Assembly: GCA_000169115.1 (NCBI GenBank)
Contig: AAVV01000010.1
Span: 62,001 to 126,000 of the forward strand
Length of the DNA stretch: 64,000 nucleotides
From: a marine gamma proteobacterium HTCC2080
GTDB lineage: Bacteria > Pseudomonadota > Gammaproteobacteria > Pseudomonadales > Halieaceae
Direction: 5' to 3'
The notes beneath the pieces were generated by a model. The model did not search any database and was not told where the DNA came from. It was given only the letters and a program-made list of their open reading frames with translations. Position 1 is the first letter of the stretch. The number at the start of each line of letters is the position of its first letter. Made by a program: the position numbers and the translations under genes. Below, in pieces: positions 46,316-56,995 of this stretch.

Positions 46316-47121
46316 TATGGTTTCTCCTGCCAGTTAGCCGCCGAAAAATCTCCCACGGCCCATTGCGATGTTGGCAGCAAAGCCACTGCTGCTCCGTGCT
46401 CGTAACGCATATCTACCCGCATGACAGGCTGCTGCGAAAGCTGCTCCCGCCATAGCGCGACAAATCGTCCAATTCGCTCTCGGTGGTGGTCTGCACCAAG
46501 TGCTAGCTGTACGCCGTTGTGAAGCTCAGCACTGACTTGTCCCAAGGAATCTTCATGCAATGCCACAACCTGCAGCCCAGTTGGCTCAAGCAGTGCCTCA
46601 AGGCTCTTGTAGCGACGAGTCATATCGTGCTCAGACCCTTCGGGCCCTTCTAAACGCGCCAATTCAGACCATCGATCGGCAAAAGCAGCTGGAAAGTACT
46701 CGCCCTCGTGATTCAAGAAGCCATCCAGCCCCCAGCGAGCAATAGGCCGTTGCTCTTCAATTTCAATCACTACAACATTTGGCCATCGTCTCCGGACCCC
46801 GGCACGATAGACCCAGGGCATACTTTCTAACTGCTCACGCACCTCATCAAGATCAAGGGTCAAAAATCCCGCCCGCAGGGTGGGAGCAAGCTGCGTCTCC
46901 AGCTCGCCTACGGCAACGTGTTCCACCGCACCTTCTAAAACCAATTGCTCAACGCGCAGATCTAAGAGGCGAGATCCTGTGATAAAAACACCTACAAGCA
47001 CCGCCAAACACCCGAGTGTCACAACGATTTTTAACAGCAATCGCTGTAAGCGTTGCTGCCAAGACACGCTTTCCAAGACCGCTTTATTACGAACCGCCTG
47101 CCGCCCTTGTTTACGAGGCAT
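46315..47121 (-). CDS. ftsQ: Cell division protein FtsQ
   Basis: FtsQ is the bitopic divisome scaffold that binds FtsB and FtsL. It has a basic cytoplasmic N-terminus ([13 protein letters not shown]), a membrane helix (about 30-50), a POTRA domain starting near LRVEQLVLEGAVEHV, and the beta domain. The start ATG at 47121 overlaps the ddl end by 11 bp and has GGAGG seven bases upstream. An upstream frame to 47154 is less likely. At 268 residues it has the normal size. Confidence 0.95.
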   Translation of the reverse strand: MPRKQGRQAVRNKAVLESVSWQQRLQRLLLKIVVTLGCLAVLVGVFITGSRLLDLRVEQLVLEGAVEHVAVGELETQLAPTLRAGFLTLDLDEVREQLESMPWVYRAGVRRRWPNVVVIEIEEQRPIARWGLDGFLNHEGEYFPAAFADRWSELARLEGPEGSEHDMTRRYKSLEALLEPTGLQVVALHEDSLGQVSAELHNGVQLALGADHHRERIGRFVALWREQLSQQPVMRVDMRYEHGAAVALLPTSQWAVGDFSAANWQEKP

Positions 47122-48040
47122 AACGAGCCTCCATGCTGAGCCGATAAATTTCACTTAGAAAATCGATCAAGGTCATCGAATCGGCTCGGGCTGCCATCGG
47201 AACCAGACTGTGGCTAGTCATTCCGGGAATGGTATTGACCTCCAATAACTGCCAGGCACCAGAAATGTCTCGCATAACATCAACGCGACCCCAAACCGCC
47301 GCATCGACCGCATAAAAAGCCCTCAAAGCTAATGCTGAAAGCTCAGCCTCATCGCTCGCGGTCAATCCAGATGGGCAGAAAAAACCCGTGTTATCAGACA
47401 CATATTTTGCGTCAAAATCGTAAAATTCAGATGCAGGTTCGATGCGTATTGCCGGCAGTGCTCGGTCACCCAATATTGAAACCGTATACTCCTCGCCCGC
47501 CACAAAGCACTCAGCAATAATCCCGCCTTTGTAAGCCCGCGCACGCTTCCAGGCAGCCTCAAGTTGCTCAGGAGTACTCGCTTTACTCATACCTATCGAG
47601 GAACCCTCAAGAGCAGGCTTCACAAACAACGTCCCGTGCCGCTCTATAAGGTCAGACCAATCGGTATCTGCCGTCAGCAGGGTGAAATCGGGAGTCGGCA
47701 AACCCATACCCGACCAAAGTTGTTTGGTGCGAGCCTTATCCATAGTGAGTGCCGAGCCAAGCACGCCTGAACCGCTATACGGCAAGTTCATTACATCAAA
47801 AAGGCCCTGCAATACGCCGTCCTCTCCTCCAGGTCCGTGGAGTAAATTGAACACAAAATCGATATCCGAGAGCTGATCCGCCCATTGCTCTACCGCGGGG
47901 TCAATCCGAGTAACGGGGCAACCTGCCGCCTCTAATACCGAGGCAACGTTCTCGCCACTCTGTAAGGAAATTTCTCGCTCGGCAGCGGCGCCACCCATAA
48001 GCACGGCAAATCGAACACCTGATAACAACGCCGAACTCAC
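47111..48040 (-). CDS. ddl: D-alanine--D-alanine ligase
   Basis: Ddl joins two D-alanines for the peptidoglycan stem. This is the ATP-grasp DdlB type located in the dcw cluster. Visible elements are [39 protein letters not shown], the ATP-binding [14 protein letters not shown], and the C-terminal [20 protein letters not shown]. At 309 residues it has normal length. It overlaps murC by 4 bp and ftsQ by 11 bp. Confidence 0.97.
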   Translation of the reverse strand: MSSALLSGVRFAVLMGGAAAEREISLQSGENVASVLEAAGCPVTRIDPAVEQWADQLSDIDFVFNLLHGPGGEDGVLQGLFDVMNLPYSGSGVLGSALTMDKARTKQLWSGMGLPTPDFTLLTADTDWSDLIERHGTLFVKPALEGSSIGMSKASTPEQLEAAWKRARAYKGGIIAECFVAGEEYTVSILGDRALPAIRIEPASEFYDFDAKYVSDNTGFFCPSGLTASDEAELSALALRAFYAVDAAVWGRVDVMRDISGAWQLLEVNTIPGMTSHSLVPMAARADSMTLIDFLSEIYRLSMEARYAS

Positions 48041-49473
48041 AACAACACCTCAAGGCAATCTGCCTCTGCCAACTGCCGGGCTAGCTGACCAATATTACCC
48101 GCGCCCTGGGTAAGCAAAAGATCACCCGGTTCCAGAACGTCGCACAAGACCGCAGGCACACTTTTAATATCGGGTGCAAATACAGGATCAATAGCTCCAC
48201 GCTGCCGAATACTGCGAGCCAAAGACCGTGCATCAGCCCCAGCAATGTGGTCTTCACCTGCGGAATAAACATCCAGCAGAACCAGCAAGTCGCAATCGGA
48301 CAGCACTGCCACAAAATCCTCATAAAAATCTCTTGTCCTTGAGAAGCGGTGCGGCTGAAAAACCATCACGATACGTTGGCCAGGAAATGCTGCTCGAGCA
48401 GCATTGAGAGTCGCGCGCACCTCTGAGGGATGATGACCATAGTCATCAATCATTTGCACAACACCTCCACGCCAAGCCACTTCTCCTAAAGGACTGAACC
48501 GGCGTCCGACACCAGAAAACTGTGAGAGACCATTTTCAATCGCGTCATCTGCCAAGCCAAGCTCGGTGGCCACCGCCGCCGCCGCTGCGGCATTTAAGGC
48601 GTTGTGTTCTCCCGGCATGTTGAGATTGATACTGAGTGACGACCGGCCCCGCGGCCTGTTGAGCAGAAAGCGCGTTTGCAAGCCGCTGACTGCGACGGAT
48701 GACACACAATAATCTGCTTCGCTGTCTCGGCCATAGGTCACAACCCTGCGGGTAATTTGCGGCAGCAATCGCTGCACACCCGGGTCATCTAGACACAAAA
48801 TAGCTAAACCGTAGAACGGCAAGTTATGTAAGAAATCAAGAAATGCCTGTTCGTAATTTCCAATATCCCCGGCATAGTGATCCATATGATCAGCCTCGAC
48901 ATTCGTTACAACACTGACCATGGGTAACAAATGGAGAAAGGATGCGTCGCTCTCGTCAGCTTCGACTATGAGGTATTGGCCAGCACCAAGGCGTGCATTA
49001 CTGCCCGCATTGTTGAGCAATCCGCCAATCACGAAAGTCGGGTCTTCCCCTGCCTCACCAAAAACCGATGCCAAAAGGCTAGTCGTCGTTGTTTTACCGT
49101 GTGTCCCCGCAACAGCAATGCCCTGCCGATAACGCATAAGTTCTGCCAACATTTCAGCCCGGGGCACCACGGGGATTCGCGCCTGACGCGCGGCGATTAA
49201 CTCTGGAGTATTACTCGGGATAGCACTTGATGTGACTAAAACATCTGCACCTACAATGTTTTGCGCAGCATGACCGATATGCACTTCAATACCTATATTG
49301 CGAAGGCGGCCCACAACAGGCCCGTCCTCGATATCAGATCCCGATACTTGATAGCCAAGCTGCGCCAATACTTCAGCAATACCGCTCATGCCGGAACCGC
49401 CAATACCCAACATAAAGACATGCTGGGTACCGCCCATTTGTTGGGTCACGATTTTGGAGGATTCAATGGACAA
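48037..49473 (-). CDS. murC: UDP-N-acetylmuramate--L-alanine ligase
   Basis: MurC adds L-Ala to UDP-MurNAc. It shows the N-terminal [19 protein letters not shown] fold, the ATP loop [10 protein letters not shown], and the metal-binding [13 protein letters not shown]. It is 478 residues long. It overlaps murG upstream by 11 bp and ddl by 4 bp. Confidence 0.97.
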   Translation of the reverse strand: MSIESSKIVTQQMGGTQHVFMLGIGGSGMSGIAEVLAQLGYQVSGSDIEDGPVVGRLRNIGIEVHIGHAAQNIVGADVLVTSSAIPSNTPELIAARQARIPVVPRAEMLAELMRYRQGIAVAGTHGKTTTTSLLASVFGEAGEDPTFVIGGLLNNAGSNARLGAGQYLIVEADESDASFLHLLPMVSVVTNVEADHMDHYAGDIGNYEQAFLDFLHNLPFYGLAILCLDDPGVQRLLPQITRRVVTYGRDSEADYCVSSVAVSGLQTRFLLNRPRGRSSLSINLNMPGEHNALNAAAAAAVATELGLADDAIENGLSQFSGVGRRFSPLGEVAWRGGVVQMIDDYGHHPSEVRATLNAARAAFPGQRIVMVFQPHRFSRTRDFYEDFVAVLSDCDLLVLLDVYSAGEDHIAGADARSLARSIRQRGAIDPVFAPDIKSVPAVLCDVLEPGDLLLTQGAGNIGQLARQLAEADCLEVLL

Positions 49474-50569
49474 GAGAGACCCCCTCTATGACTTCGGCAA
49501 CTGAGGCGGCGGCATTAGGCATAGCGAGCCGACGGGCATTACCTGCCATTATTTCTAGGCGTTGAGGGGACGCTATAAAGGCTTTTAGAAGATCGCTCAA
49601 CTGCGGCCCTAAACTAGAGTTTTGAGGCAGTAAACAACCAGCACCCGACTCGCTAAGAATGCGAGCATTTTCAGTCTGATGATCGTCAATAGCGTGGGGA
49701 AGCGGCACTAGAATGCTGGCCGTTCCGGTTACCATAAGCTCACTTACAGTTAACGCCCCCGACCGGCACACCACTAAATCTGCCCACTGGTAGGCAGCAG
49801 CCATATCATCAATGAAAGGAAATACTTGAGCCGATGCAGCGGCCACAGATCCATACTGTTTTTGTGTTGCTTCGACGTGCTGGCCACCACATTGATGGCG
49901 TATTTGTAAGCGCACCGAATCTTCTTCGGAAAGCATTGCCAGCGCATTGGGAACTCCAGAATTCAACGGGCTACTTCCCAAACTTCCGCCGACAACCAGC
50001 AATCGCATTGGGCGTTCATGAGTGAACACATTGGGAGTTTCGCTTTCTAGATCGTAAAGTGCCGAAATCTGGGCGCGCACGGGATTGCCAATTAACCGAT
50101 GACTAGCACCAGTTTTAAAAGCGCCGGGAAGACCTAATAAAACTTGCTTTGACACAGGCGCAAGCCAGCGGTTGGTGGTACCGGCAACGGCATTTTGTTC
50201 GTGGATAACCAGCGGCCGACGCAAAAGAAATGCAGCCACACCCGCAGGTCCTGAGGCATAACCTCCGAAGCCTAAAACAGCCCGCGGTTTAATTTTAAAT
50301 AGCAAGCCAAGAGAGGCTACGAAAGAGGCTAGCAGCGCGACAAGGGACTTGACCCTAAACAACAAGCCTTTTCCCCGCAGGCCCTGCACAGGCAGGGTAT
50401 GCAGCGTAAATCCGTGAGCTGGGACAACCCGACTCTCCAATCCTCGTGCGGTGCCAACCCAGTCGACCAGCCAACCTCGAGCTTCCAGCACTTGTGCTAC
50501 GGCCAACGCCGGAAAAACATGACCGCCGGTCCCCCCAGCCATAATTAAAATACGAGGTGCAGCCATCAT
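49463..50569 (-). CDS. murG: Undecaprenyldiphospho-muramoylpentapeptide N-acetylglucosaminyltransferase
   Basis: MurG transfers GlcNAc to lipid I, giving lipid II on the inner face of the membrane. It is a GT-B enzyme: [19 protein letters not shown] is the N-terminal glycine-rich loop, and [12 protein letters not shown] and [12 protein letters not shown] form the donor site. It has 368 residues. Its ATG overlaps the ftsW stop as ATGA. Confidence 0.97.
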   Translation of the reverse strand: MMAAPRILIMAGGTGGHVFPALAVAQVLEARGWLVDWVGTARGLESRVVPAHGFTLHTLPVQGLRGKGLLFRVKSLVALLASFVASLGLLFKIKPRAVLGFGGYASGPAGVAAFLLRRPLVIHEQNAVAGTTNRWLAPVSKQVLLGLPGAFKTGASHRLIGNPVRAQISALYDLESETPNVFTHERPMRLLVVGGSLGSSPLNSGVPNALAMLSEEDSVRLQIRHQCGGQHVEATQKQYGSVAAASAQVFPFIDDMAAAYQWADLVVCRSGALTVSELMVTGTASILVPLPHAIDDHQTENARILSESGAGCLLPQNSSLGPQLSDLLKAFIASPQRLEIMAGNARRLAMPNAAASVAEVIEGVSLVH

Positions 50570-51705
50570 GTCTGCCCCCCCTCGTAAGATCGCGAACTGC
50601 GCTCAATACGCAGCACGACGGCCAGCATGATGCAGCTCATAATCAAACTTGAGCCGCCATAGCTGATAAAAGGCAGCGTAAGTCCCTTTGTGGGTAGCAA
50701 ACCCGAGCTCACGCCCATATTGACAAAAGCTTGCCCAGAAAAAATTAAAGCAACGCCGTAGCAAATATAAGCAGGGAACCCATCGTCATCCCGTTCGGCA
50801 CGACGCCCCACCCAAAGTATTCTTCCAATAAGAGCGCCGTATAAAACAATCACTAACAAAGCGCCAAAAAAGCCAGTCTCTTCAGCCCAAATGGAAAAAA
50901 CAAAATCGGTATGAGCCTCTGGAAGATAAAATAACTTTTGAATACTGTTGCCCAGACCCACTCCCCACCAATCGCCTCTTCCATAGGCAATCAGTGACTG
51001 AATGAGCTGAAAACCAGATCCAAAAGGATCCTGCCAAGGGTCGGTATATGCGGTTAGCCGCTGCAACCGGTAAGGCGCGCTCACAATCATTACAACCAAC
51101 GCGCCAATTGCAGTGCCGACAAGCAACAAGACGTAGGAAAGGCGAGCGCCCCCTAAAAACAACATACCGAAGACCGTGCCAGTGCAAATTACCGTGGCTC
51201 CAAAATCTGGCTCCATTAGCAGCAGCAATCCGGTAACACCCAAAATCGCAACGGGCTTGGCCATACCTTGCCAATGACGCTGCACCGTTTCTGCATGCCG
51301 AACTAAGAAACTCGACATGTAGATAACCAAAGCAAATTTTACGACTTCAGAAGGCTGAACGGTTAAGGGCCCCAAGGGAAGCCATCGCTGGCTACCATTA
51401 ACATTGCGCCCCACCCCGGGAACCAATACGAGCATCAACAGTGCTAGCGCGAGTAGCAGCCAGAGCCCCGATGTTTTTTGCCAAACCTCCACAGGTACAC
51501 GGTAAGCCACCGCCCCCATACAAATAGCTAACGCTAAATAAATGCCGTGCCTGACGGTGTGGTGCCAAGGGTTATTAAAATGCCATTCACCATAGCCAAC
51601 GGAAGCTGACGCTATGGCAACTAAACCAACCAAAACAAGCGCCGCGCTGATACCTGACAGCATCGGATCAAGTCGAGTATGACTTTGAGTAGGTGCAGCA
51701 ATCAT
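50566..51705 (-). CDS. ftsW: Septal peptidoglycan polymerase FtsW
   Basis: FtsW is the SEDS-family glycosyltransferase that works with FtsI at the septum. The 379-residue protein has about ten membrane helices, with GSQRWLPLGPLTVQPSEVVKFALVIYMSSFL, PDFGATVICTGTVFGM and PFISYGGSSLIMSCIMLAVVLRI, all diagnostic of SEDS proteins. The catalytic Asp region lies in the long periplasmic loop (AHTDFVFSIWAEETGFFGALLVI). It overlaps murD by 4 bp. Confidence 0.97.
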   Translation of the reverse strand: MIAAPTQSHTRLDPMLSGISAALVLVGLVAIASASVGYGEWHFNNPWHHTVRHGIYLALAICMGAVAYRVPVEVWQKTSGLWLLLALALLMLVLVPGVGRNVNGSQRWLPLGPLTVQPSEVVKFALVIYMSSFLVRHAETVQRHWQGMAKPVAILGVTGLLLLMEPDFGATVICTGTVFGMLFLGGARLSYVLLLVGTAIGALVVMIVSAPYRLQRLTAYTDPWQDPFGSGFQLIQSLIAYGRGDWWGVGLGNSIQKLFYLPEAHTDFVFSIWAEETGFFGALLVIVLYGALIGRILWVGRRAERDDDGFPAYICYGVALIFSGQAFVNMGVSSGLLPTKGLTLPFISYGGSSLIMSCIMLAVVLRIERSSRSYEGGQT

Positions 51706-53063
51706 GATCGATGCTCCACGTGACTCATTACGGCATCACGAAACGCATCGCCACGGGCTTTAAACCCCGAGTAAAGATCGAAGCTAGCGCAGGCCGGTGA
51801 CAATAGGACTACGTCGCCAGCCTGAGCCAAAGCCGCTGCCTTCGCAACGGCATCCTCCAATGAATCGACGCGCTGTACAGGGGTGTGGGCCCCTAAAGCC
51901 AACTCAATTTCTCGAGCTGATTCACCCAAAGTTAAAACTCGTCGACAGTGATTCCTAACTTCCGGTAACAAGGCAGTAAAATCCTGCCCCTTCCCTACGC
52001 CACCCGCAATGAGTACAACGTTTTCCTGAGCGCCAAGCCCAGCAAGTGCCGCGCGAGTGGCACCGACATTCGTACCTTTACTATCGTTAATCCAACTAAC
52101 GCCTGCGTCATCAAGAACTAGTTCGCAGCGGTGCGGCAATCCTGAAAAATCTTTCAATCCCGCTATTAAACGCTCTAAGGGCAGATCGAGGGCCACGCCA
52201 AGCGCCAGCGCGGCCAGTACATTATTAAGGTTATGCATCCCCTTAAGCTTGAGTTCCGAAACTGGAAATAGTGGCGTAAAGCCACAGCAAACATAGGGAA
52301 CACCATCCAGCTGCCGAACTCCAAACTCATCAAGATCAGGATCGGTTGGCCGCCAAAGGACCTGCCGGGTGCCACCGTCTAACAAGGGCAGTGTCAGCGA
52401 GTCAGCTCTGTTGGCCACCACAGCATGCGCACCCTGAAAAATCTTATGTTTAGCGTGATGGTACCGAGGCATACTGCCGTGGCGGTCAAGATGATCAGCC
52501 GATACATTAAGGACTGTTGCCACCGCAAGCTTAAGCGGCTGCGCACGCTCCAGCTGAAAGCTAGAAAGCTCCAACACATAAAAATCTACGGCTTGATCAA
52601 GCAAATCAAGAGCCGGCGTGCCAAAATTTCCGCCCACGGCCACACGTTTGCCGCATGCACTCAGCATTGAGGCAACCATTGCAGTAACTGTGGATTTTCC
52701 ATTAGAACCGGTAATCCCGATGACCGGCGCTGACGCAGCCGCTACAAACAAATCGATATCGCCCATAACGCGGACTTTATTATTAAGGGCGAACTGCACA
52801 AGAGGGTGCTCCAGAGCAACGCCGGGAGAAACGATCAGCTCGGTAATTCCCTCTAATACCGACGGATCAATATCGCCAAAATGTAGTGGTGTTTCAGCTC
52901 CAACCGCCTGTCGCGCCGAAAGTGAATCAGACATTTCAGGGCGAGTATCCAGAGCCAAAAACGGGCACCCCTGACGTCGCCACCAGCGCGCCACTGACTG
53001 ACCCGTTACACCTAGCCCTATGATGGCTCGACGCTCTTCCGATGCGATAAGACGTGCTGTCAT
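51702..53063 (-). CDS. murD: UDP-N-acetylmuramoylalanine--D-glutamate ligase
   Basis: MurD adds D-Glu to UDP-MurNAc-L-Ala. The ATP loop is GITGSNGKSTVTAMV, and LELSSFQLE and NVSADHLDRHG are family motifs. The length is 453 residues. A 10-bp gap lies between mraY and this gene. Confidence 0.96.
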   Translation of the reverse strand: MTARLIASEERRAIIGLGVTGQSVARWWRRQGCPFLALDTRPEMSDSLSARQAVGAETPLHFGDIDPSVLEGITELIVSPGVALEHPLVQFALNNKVRVMGDIDLFVAAASAPVIGITGSNGKSTVTAMVASMLSACGKRVAVGGNFGTPALDLLDQAVDFYVLELSSFQLERAQPLKLAVATVLNVSADHLDRHGSMPRYHHAKHKIFQGAHAVVANRADSLTLPLLDGGTRQVLWRPTDPDLDEFGVRQLDGVPYVCCGFTPLFPVSELKLKGMHNLNNVLAALALGVALDLPLERLIAGLKDFSGLPHRCELVLDDAGVSWINDSKGTNVGATRAALAGLGAQENVVLIAGGVGKGQDFTALLPEVRNHCRRVLTLGESAREIELALGAHTPVQRVDSLEDAVAKAAALAQAGDVVLLSPACASFDLYSGFKARGDAFRDAVMSHVEHRS

Positions 53064-53073
53064 TGGCAGGCCC

Positions 53074-54156
53074 TCATCGCAGTTTAAGGGTCGCTAGACC
53101 GAGTAGAACGAGCATCACTGTGATAATCCAAAATCGGACAATGACACGGGGCTCGGGCCATCCTTTTAGCTCAAAATGGTGGTGTATGGGGGCCATGCGA
53201 AATACCCGCTTGCCCCTGAGCTTAAAAGATGCAACCTGAATAATGACCGAAACTGTTTCCATAACGAAAATGCCTCCCATAATGAAGAGGACAATTTCAT
53301 GTCGAATAATGACGGCAACCACACCGAGCGCTGCTCCTAATGCAAGCGCGCCCACGTCACCCATAAACACCATCGCTGGGTAGGTGTTAAACCACAGAAA
53401 ACCAAGGCCCGCTCCAGCTATGGCACCACAGAAAATAACCAACTCACCCGCTCCGGGCAGATATGCGATATTCAAATACTCTGCAAAAAAGGTGTGCCCC
53501 GACAGGTAGGCAATAGTGCCCAGCCCCGTGGCCACCATAACTGTTGGCAGAATCGCCAACCCATCGAGACCATCAGTGAGGTTCACTGCATTACTTGTGC
53601 CTACGATGACCAAGTAGGAAAACGGAATAAAGAGTAAGCCCAGAGGCAATGCCACATCTTTAAAAAATGGCACATAGAGAATTGTCTCTTCGGGATTTAT
53701 TGCGCTGCTGTAGAGAAATATTGCGGCGGAAAAGCCCACGACTGACTGCCAAAAATACTTCCACCTAGCCGGCAGCCCTCGGGAATCTTTTTCAACCACT
53801 TTTCGGTAATCATCAACCCAACCAATAGCTCCAAATGCCAATGTTGTTAACACTGCCACCCACAGATACCGGCTTTGAAGGTCTCCCCAAATCAGGCTTC
53901 CAGCGACGATCGCAACAATGATTAGCGCTCCACCCATTGTCGGCGTACCCGACTTAACAAGGTGACTCTCGGGACCGTCGTCACGAACAGACTGACCAAT
54001 TTGCAGCTGATCGAGTCGAGCGATCATCCAGGGCCCCACCCACAGGGAAATCAACAGCGCTGTCGCTGCGGCCAAAATTCCTCGCAAAGTGATGTATTGA
54101 AAGACGGCGAATCCTGCATCTACTGCGATTAACTCGCCCATTAGCCAAGTCAACAT
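53074..54156 (-). CDS. mraY: Phospho-N-acetylmuramoyl-pentapeptide transferase
   Basis: MraY makes lipid I from UDP-MurNAc-pentapeptide and undecaprenyl phosphate. It is a 360-residue polytopic protein with conserved loops: [19 protein letters not shown] (DD motif), [14 protein letters not shown], and [15 protein letters not shown] (HHH motif). The start overlaps the murF end by 7 bp. Confidence 0.98.
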   Translation of the reverse strand: MLTWLMGELIAVDAGFAVFQYITLRGILAAATALLISLWVGPWMIARLDQLQIGQSVRDDGPESHLVKSGTPTMGGALIIVAIVAGSLIWGDLQSRYLWVAVLTTLAFGAIGWVDDYRKVVEKDSRGLPARWKYFWQSVVGFSAAIFLYSSAINPEETILYVPFFKDVALPLGLLFIPFSYLVIVGTSNAVNLTDGLDGLAILPTVMVATGLGTIAYLSGHTFFAEYLNIAYLPGAGELVIFCGAIAGAGLGFLWFNTYPAMVFMGDVGALALGAALGVVAVIIRHEIVLFIMGGIFVMETVSVIIQVASFKLRGKRVFRMAPIHHHFELKGWPEPRVIVRFWIITVMLVLLGLATLKLR

Positions 54157-55520
54157 ATGCCCTCACCCCCAGTCAGCCAATGATTGACCGCAACTTCCAA
54201 CTGAGCGCCTCGAGAGGCCTTTACCAAAGTCGTATTCGCGCCCCAGAGTGTCGGCGCGTACGTGATGAGCTCGCTTGTGTCAGTAAAACAAAGCGCACCC
54301 TCACCAAATGCAACTGCCGCTGGAGCAGCCTCAGACCCAACAGCCCACAGCTCGTCTAGTCCCGCTTCTCGAGCATAAACCCCCAGTTCTGCATGCAACT
54401 TTTCTTCATCTAGCCCCAGCTCCAGCATAGCCCCCAATACCAAGCGCCGGCGGCCGGGCTCAGAAGCAAGCACGTCTATAGCAGCCCGTACAGCCACGGG
54501 ATTGGCGTTATACGTATCGTCAATCAGCGAAGCGTCTGGAGATAAAACTGCAACACCGCCTCGACCCGGGGCAGGCTTCACCGCCGCGAGTCCCTCTCGA
54601 ATCGTAATAGCACTAATACCCAAAGCATCGGCGACGGCAGCCGCAGCTAAGGCGTTGTAAATGCCTTGCCGCCCGGGCACATTCAACGTCACCTCAACGT
54701 CCTGCTCAGGGGTTTGCAAAACAAAATCCGAACCTGAAAAGCCTTTCAGCTGCAAATCTATCGCCTGATAATCAGCCTTGCAGTTCATTCCAAATGTTAG
54801 ACACCGGGTGGGGCTGGCCCGGACGTGCCAATCGAAAACACGGGGATCATCAGCATTGATGACCGCCAGTCCATCGGCGGGCAAATCATCTAGTAATGCG
54901 CCCTTAGTCTTGGAGATGGCGTCAAGGCTGCCAAAGTTTGCAAGATGTGCCGGAGCAACATTGAGCAAGATCGCAATGTTTGGGCGTGCCATTTCACAAA
55001 GCCTAGCAATGTCGCCAGGCTTTCCAGCACCCAACTCGAGAACCGCGTATTCCGTATCGTTATTAAGATCTGCAAGTGTCAGCGGGACACCCAGCTCATT
55101 ATTTTGATTGCCTTTTGTAGCAACCACGCTACCCGCCCGAGAGAGAATTTCAGCCAACATATTCTTAGCAGTTGTCTTGCCCGCACTGCCTGTAATTCCA
55201 ACCAAAATGCCGTCATAGGCTGCACGAGTCATCGCGCCAAAAGTCTGTAAAGCAGCTTCCGAATCGCTCACGATCAATTGGGGCAAAGCGCTGCTCACTT
55301 GTTGCTGCACCAGAGCCGCCCCAGCACCTCGCTCCAGGGCCGCCTCCAAGTAGTCGTGTCCATCGACCTTAACTCCCGGGATGGCCACAAACAGATCGCC
55401 GGGCTTTACCTGCCGGCTATCGATGGCCAAACCAGAAACTTCCAATAACTTGTCGATCTCACAATGCAACTCTGCGCCGCAGCGGGCCGCAAAATCAGTG
55501 ACTGATAGCGGCGCAATCAT
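54150..55520 (-). CDS. murF: UDP-N-acetylmuramoyl-tripeptide--D-alanyl-D-alanine ligase
   Basis: MurF adds D-Ala-D-Ala to the tripeptide precursor. The ATP loop is [14 protein letters not shown], and [14 protein letters not shown] and [12 protein letters not shown] are typical. The C-terminal region includes [17 protein letters not shown]. It has 456 residues and overlaps murE by 4 bp. Confidence 0.97.
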   Translation of the reverse strand: MIAPLSVTDFAARCGAELHCEIDKLLEVSGLAIDSRQVKPGDLFVAIPGVKVDGHDYLEAALERGAGAALVQQQVSSALPQLIVSDSEAALQTFGAMTRAAYDGILVGITGSAGKTTAKNMLAEILSRAGSVVATKGNQNNELGVPLTLADLNNDTEYAVLELGAGKPGDIARLCEMARPNIAILLNVAPAHLANFGSLDAISKTKGALLDDLPADGLAVINADDPRVFDWHVRASPTRCLTFGMNCKADYQAIDLQLKGFSGSDFVLQTPEQDVEVTLNVPGRQGIYNALAAAAVADALGISAITIREGLAAVKPAPGRGGVAVLSPDASLIDDTYNANPVAVRAAIDVLASEPGRRRLVLGAMLELGLDEEKLHAELGVYAREAGLDELWAVGSEAAPAAVAFGEGALCFTDTSELITYAPTLWGANTTLVKASRGAQLEVAVNHWLTGGEGIC

Positions 55521-56995
55521 GATCGCGCCCCATCAGAACTCTGAAGTTCAGATAAAACACGCTGATCGGAAAACGGAAGGCGAACACCGGCGATGTCTTG
55601 GTAGTCCTCATGTCCCTTTCCAGCAACCAAAACCGTATCGCCCGACTCAGCTAGCGCTAACGCGTGGCGAATAGCTTCAGCACGATCAACCACTACCTCG
55701 GCCTGGTTACCACACCCGGAAATTACATCTTCGATAATTTTCTCAGGCATCTCACCACGGGGGTTATCCGACGTGACGACGATGTGGTCAGCCCATCGAG
55801 CGGCTGATCGACCCATCAGAGAGCGCTTGCCGGAATCACGATCTCCGCCGCAACCAAATACCACCCAAAGCCGCCCCTTGGTCTCACCACGTAACGTCTG
55901 CAAAGCACTTTCAAGAGCGTCCGGCGTGTGCGCATAGTCGACAACTGCCAGGCGATTACCTGACATTAAAATTCGCTCCATGCGACCAGGCACAGGCTTC
56001 AAACTTTCTGCCGCAGCGCAAACCCGGTGAAAATCATGGCCTAGCCCAGTCACGGCAACAATCGCAGCAACAACATTGAAAGCATTAAAGCGACCACTAA
56101 GCGCAAGGTTGATTTCGGCGGCGCCCCAGGGGCTTTGAATCTCCAACAACATGGGGCGCATCGACCGAATAGCAACCTGCACATGAGCTTCAGCACCCTC
56201 CAGAGTGATACCGATTGCCGACGCTCCCGCCACTGCCAGAACCTGGCTTGCAACCGGATCATCGGCATTGAATATTGCTCGCTTGAGGTTAAAAGTATTG
56301 AACAGCGACAGTTTTGCCGCTGCGTAATCCGCCGCATTACCATGGTAATCAAGGTGGTCCCGAGTGAGATTGGTAAACACCCCGGTATGTAGTGACAAGG
56401 ACGCCAATCGGCCCTGATGCAGTGCATGTGATGATGCCTCAAGAGCGACGTGCTTAATGCCCTGGTGCTGCCAGTCCGCAAGCTGATGGTTAATCGTCAG
56501 CACATCTGGCGTCGTATTCATCGCATCCGCTGGGGCCGCCTCCAACCGGGAACCTAGAGTTCCCACGCAACCCGCCTCAACCCCCAAAGCTCTCAGCAAC
56601 TGCCCAACAAACTCTACGACTGATGTTTTACCGTTAGTGCCAGTAACAGCAACTAATGCCATTTCCTGACTGGGGTCCCCATAGAAATCTTTAGCCAGAC
56701 TTGGCAATTCAGCACTGAGGTCAGGCACACGCATAATGCGGCTACTGGAATCGGCGTCAGTGGAAATATTGAAATCATTGGCCTCTGCCAGTACCAAGGC
56801 TGCTCCCTGCGCCAGAGCCTGCTTTATATAGTCTCTTCCATCACGCTGGACGCCAGGGAGGGCTACAAAAATATCGCCCTCACCAACTTTCCGACTGTCT
56901 AGGGTCATATGACCATTCATATTTGGCCATGCGGTTTCGGGCAGAGCCGCATTAATGCGGTCCAGTATGTGTTGGTGGCTCGCCGAGGCAGTCAC
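55517..56995 (-). CDS. murE: UDP-N-acetylmuramoyl-tripeptide synthetase (meso-diaminopimelate adding)
   Basis: MurE adds the third stem-peptide residue. The ATP loop is VTGTNGKTS, and the C-terminal DNPRGEMPE motif (SDNPRGEMPEKI) marks the meso-diaminopimelate-specific enzyme rather than the lysine type. This fits Gram-negative peptidoglycan. It has 492 residues and overlaps ftsI by 4 bp. Confidence 0.97.
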   Translation of the reverse strand: MTASASHQHILDRINAALPETAWPNMNGHMTLDSRKVGEGDIFVALPGVQRDGRDYIKQALAQGAALVLAEANDFNISTDADSSSRIMRVPDLSAELPSLAKDFYGDPSQEMALVAVTGTNGKTSVVEFVGQLLRALGVEAGCVGTLGSRLEAAPADAMNTTPDVLTINHQLADWQHQGIKHVALEASSHALHQGRLASLSLHTGVFTNLTRDHLDYHGNAADYAAAKLSLFNTFNLKRAIFNADDPVASQVLAVAGASAIGITLEGAEAHVQVAIRSMRPMLLEIQSPWGAAEINLALSGRFNAFNVVAAIVAVTGLGHDFHRVCAAAESLKPVPGRMERILMSGNRLAVVDYAHTPDALESALQTLRGETKGRLWVVFGCGGDRDSGKRSLMGRSAARWADHIVVTSDNPRGEMPEKIIEDVISGCGNQAEVVVDRAEAIRHALALAESGDTVLVAGKGHEDYQDIAGVRLPFSDQRVLSELQSSDGARS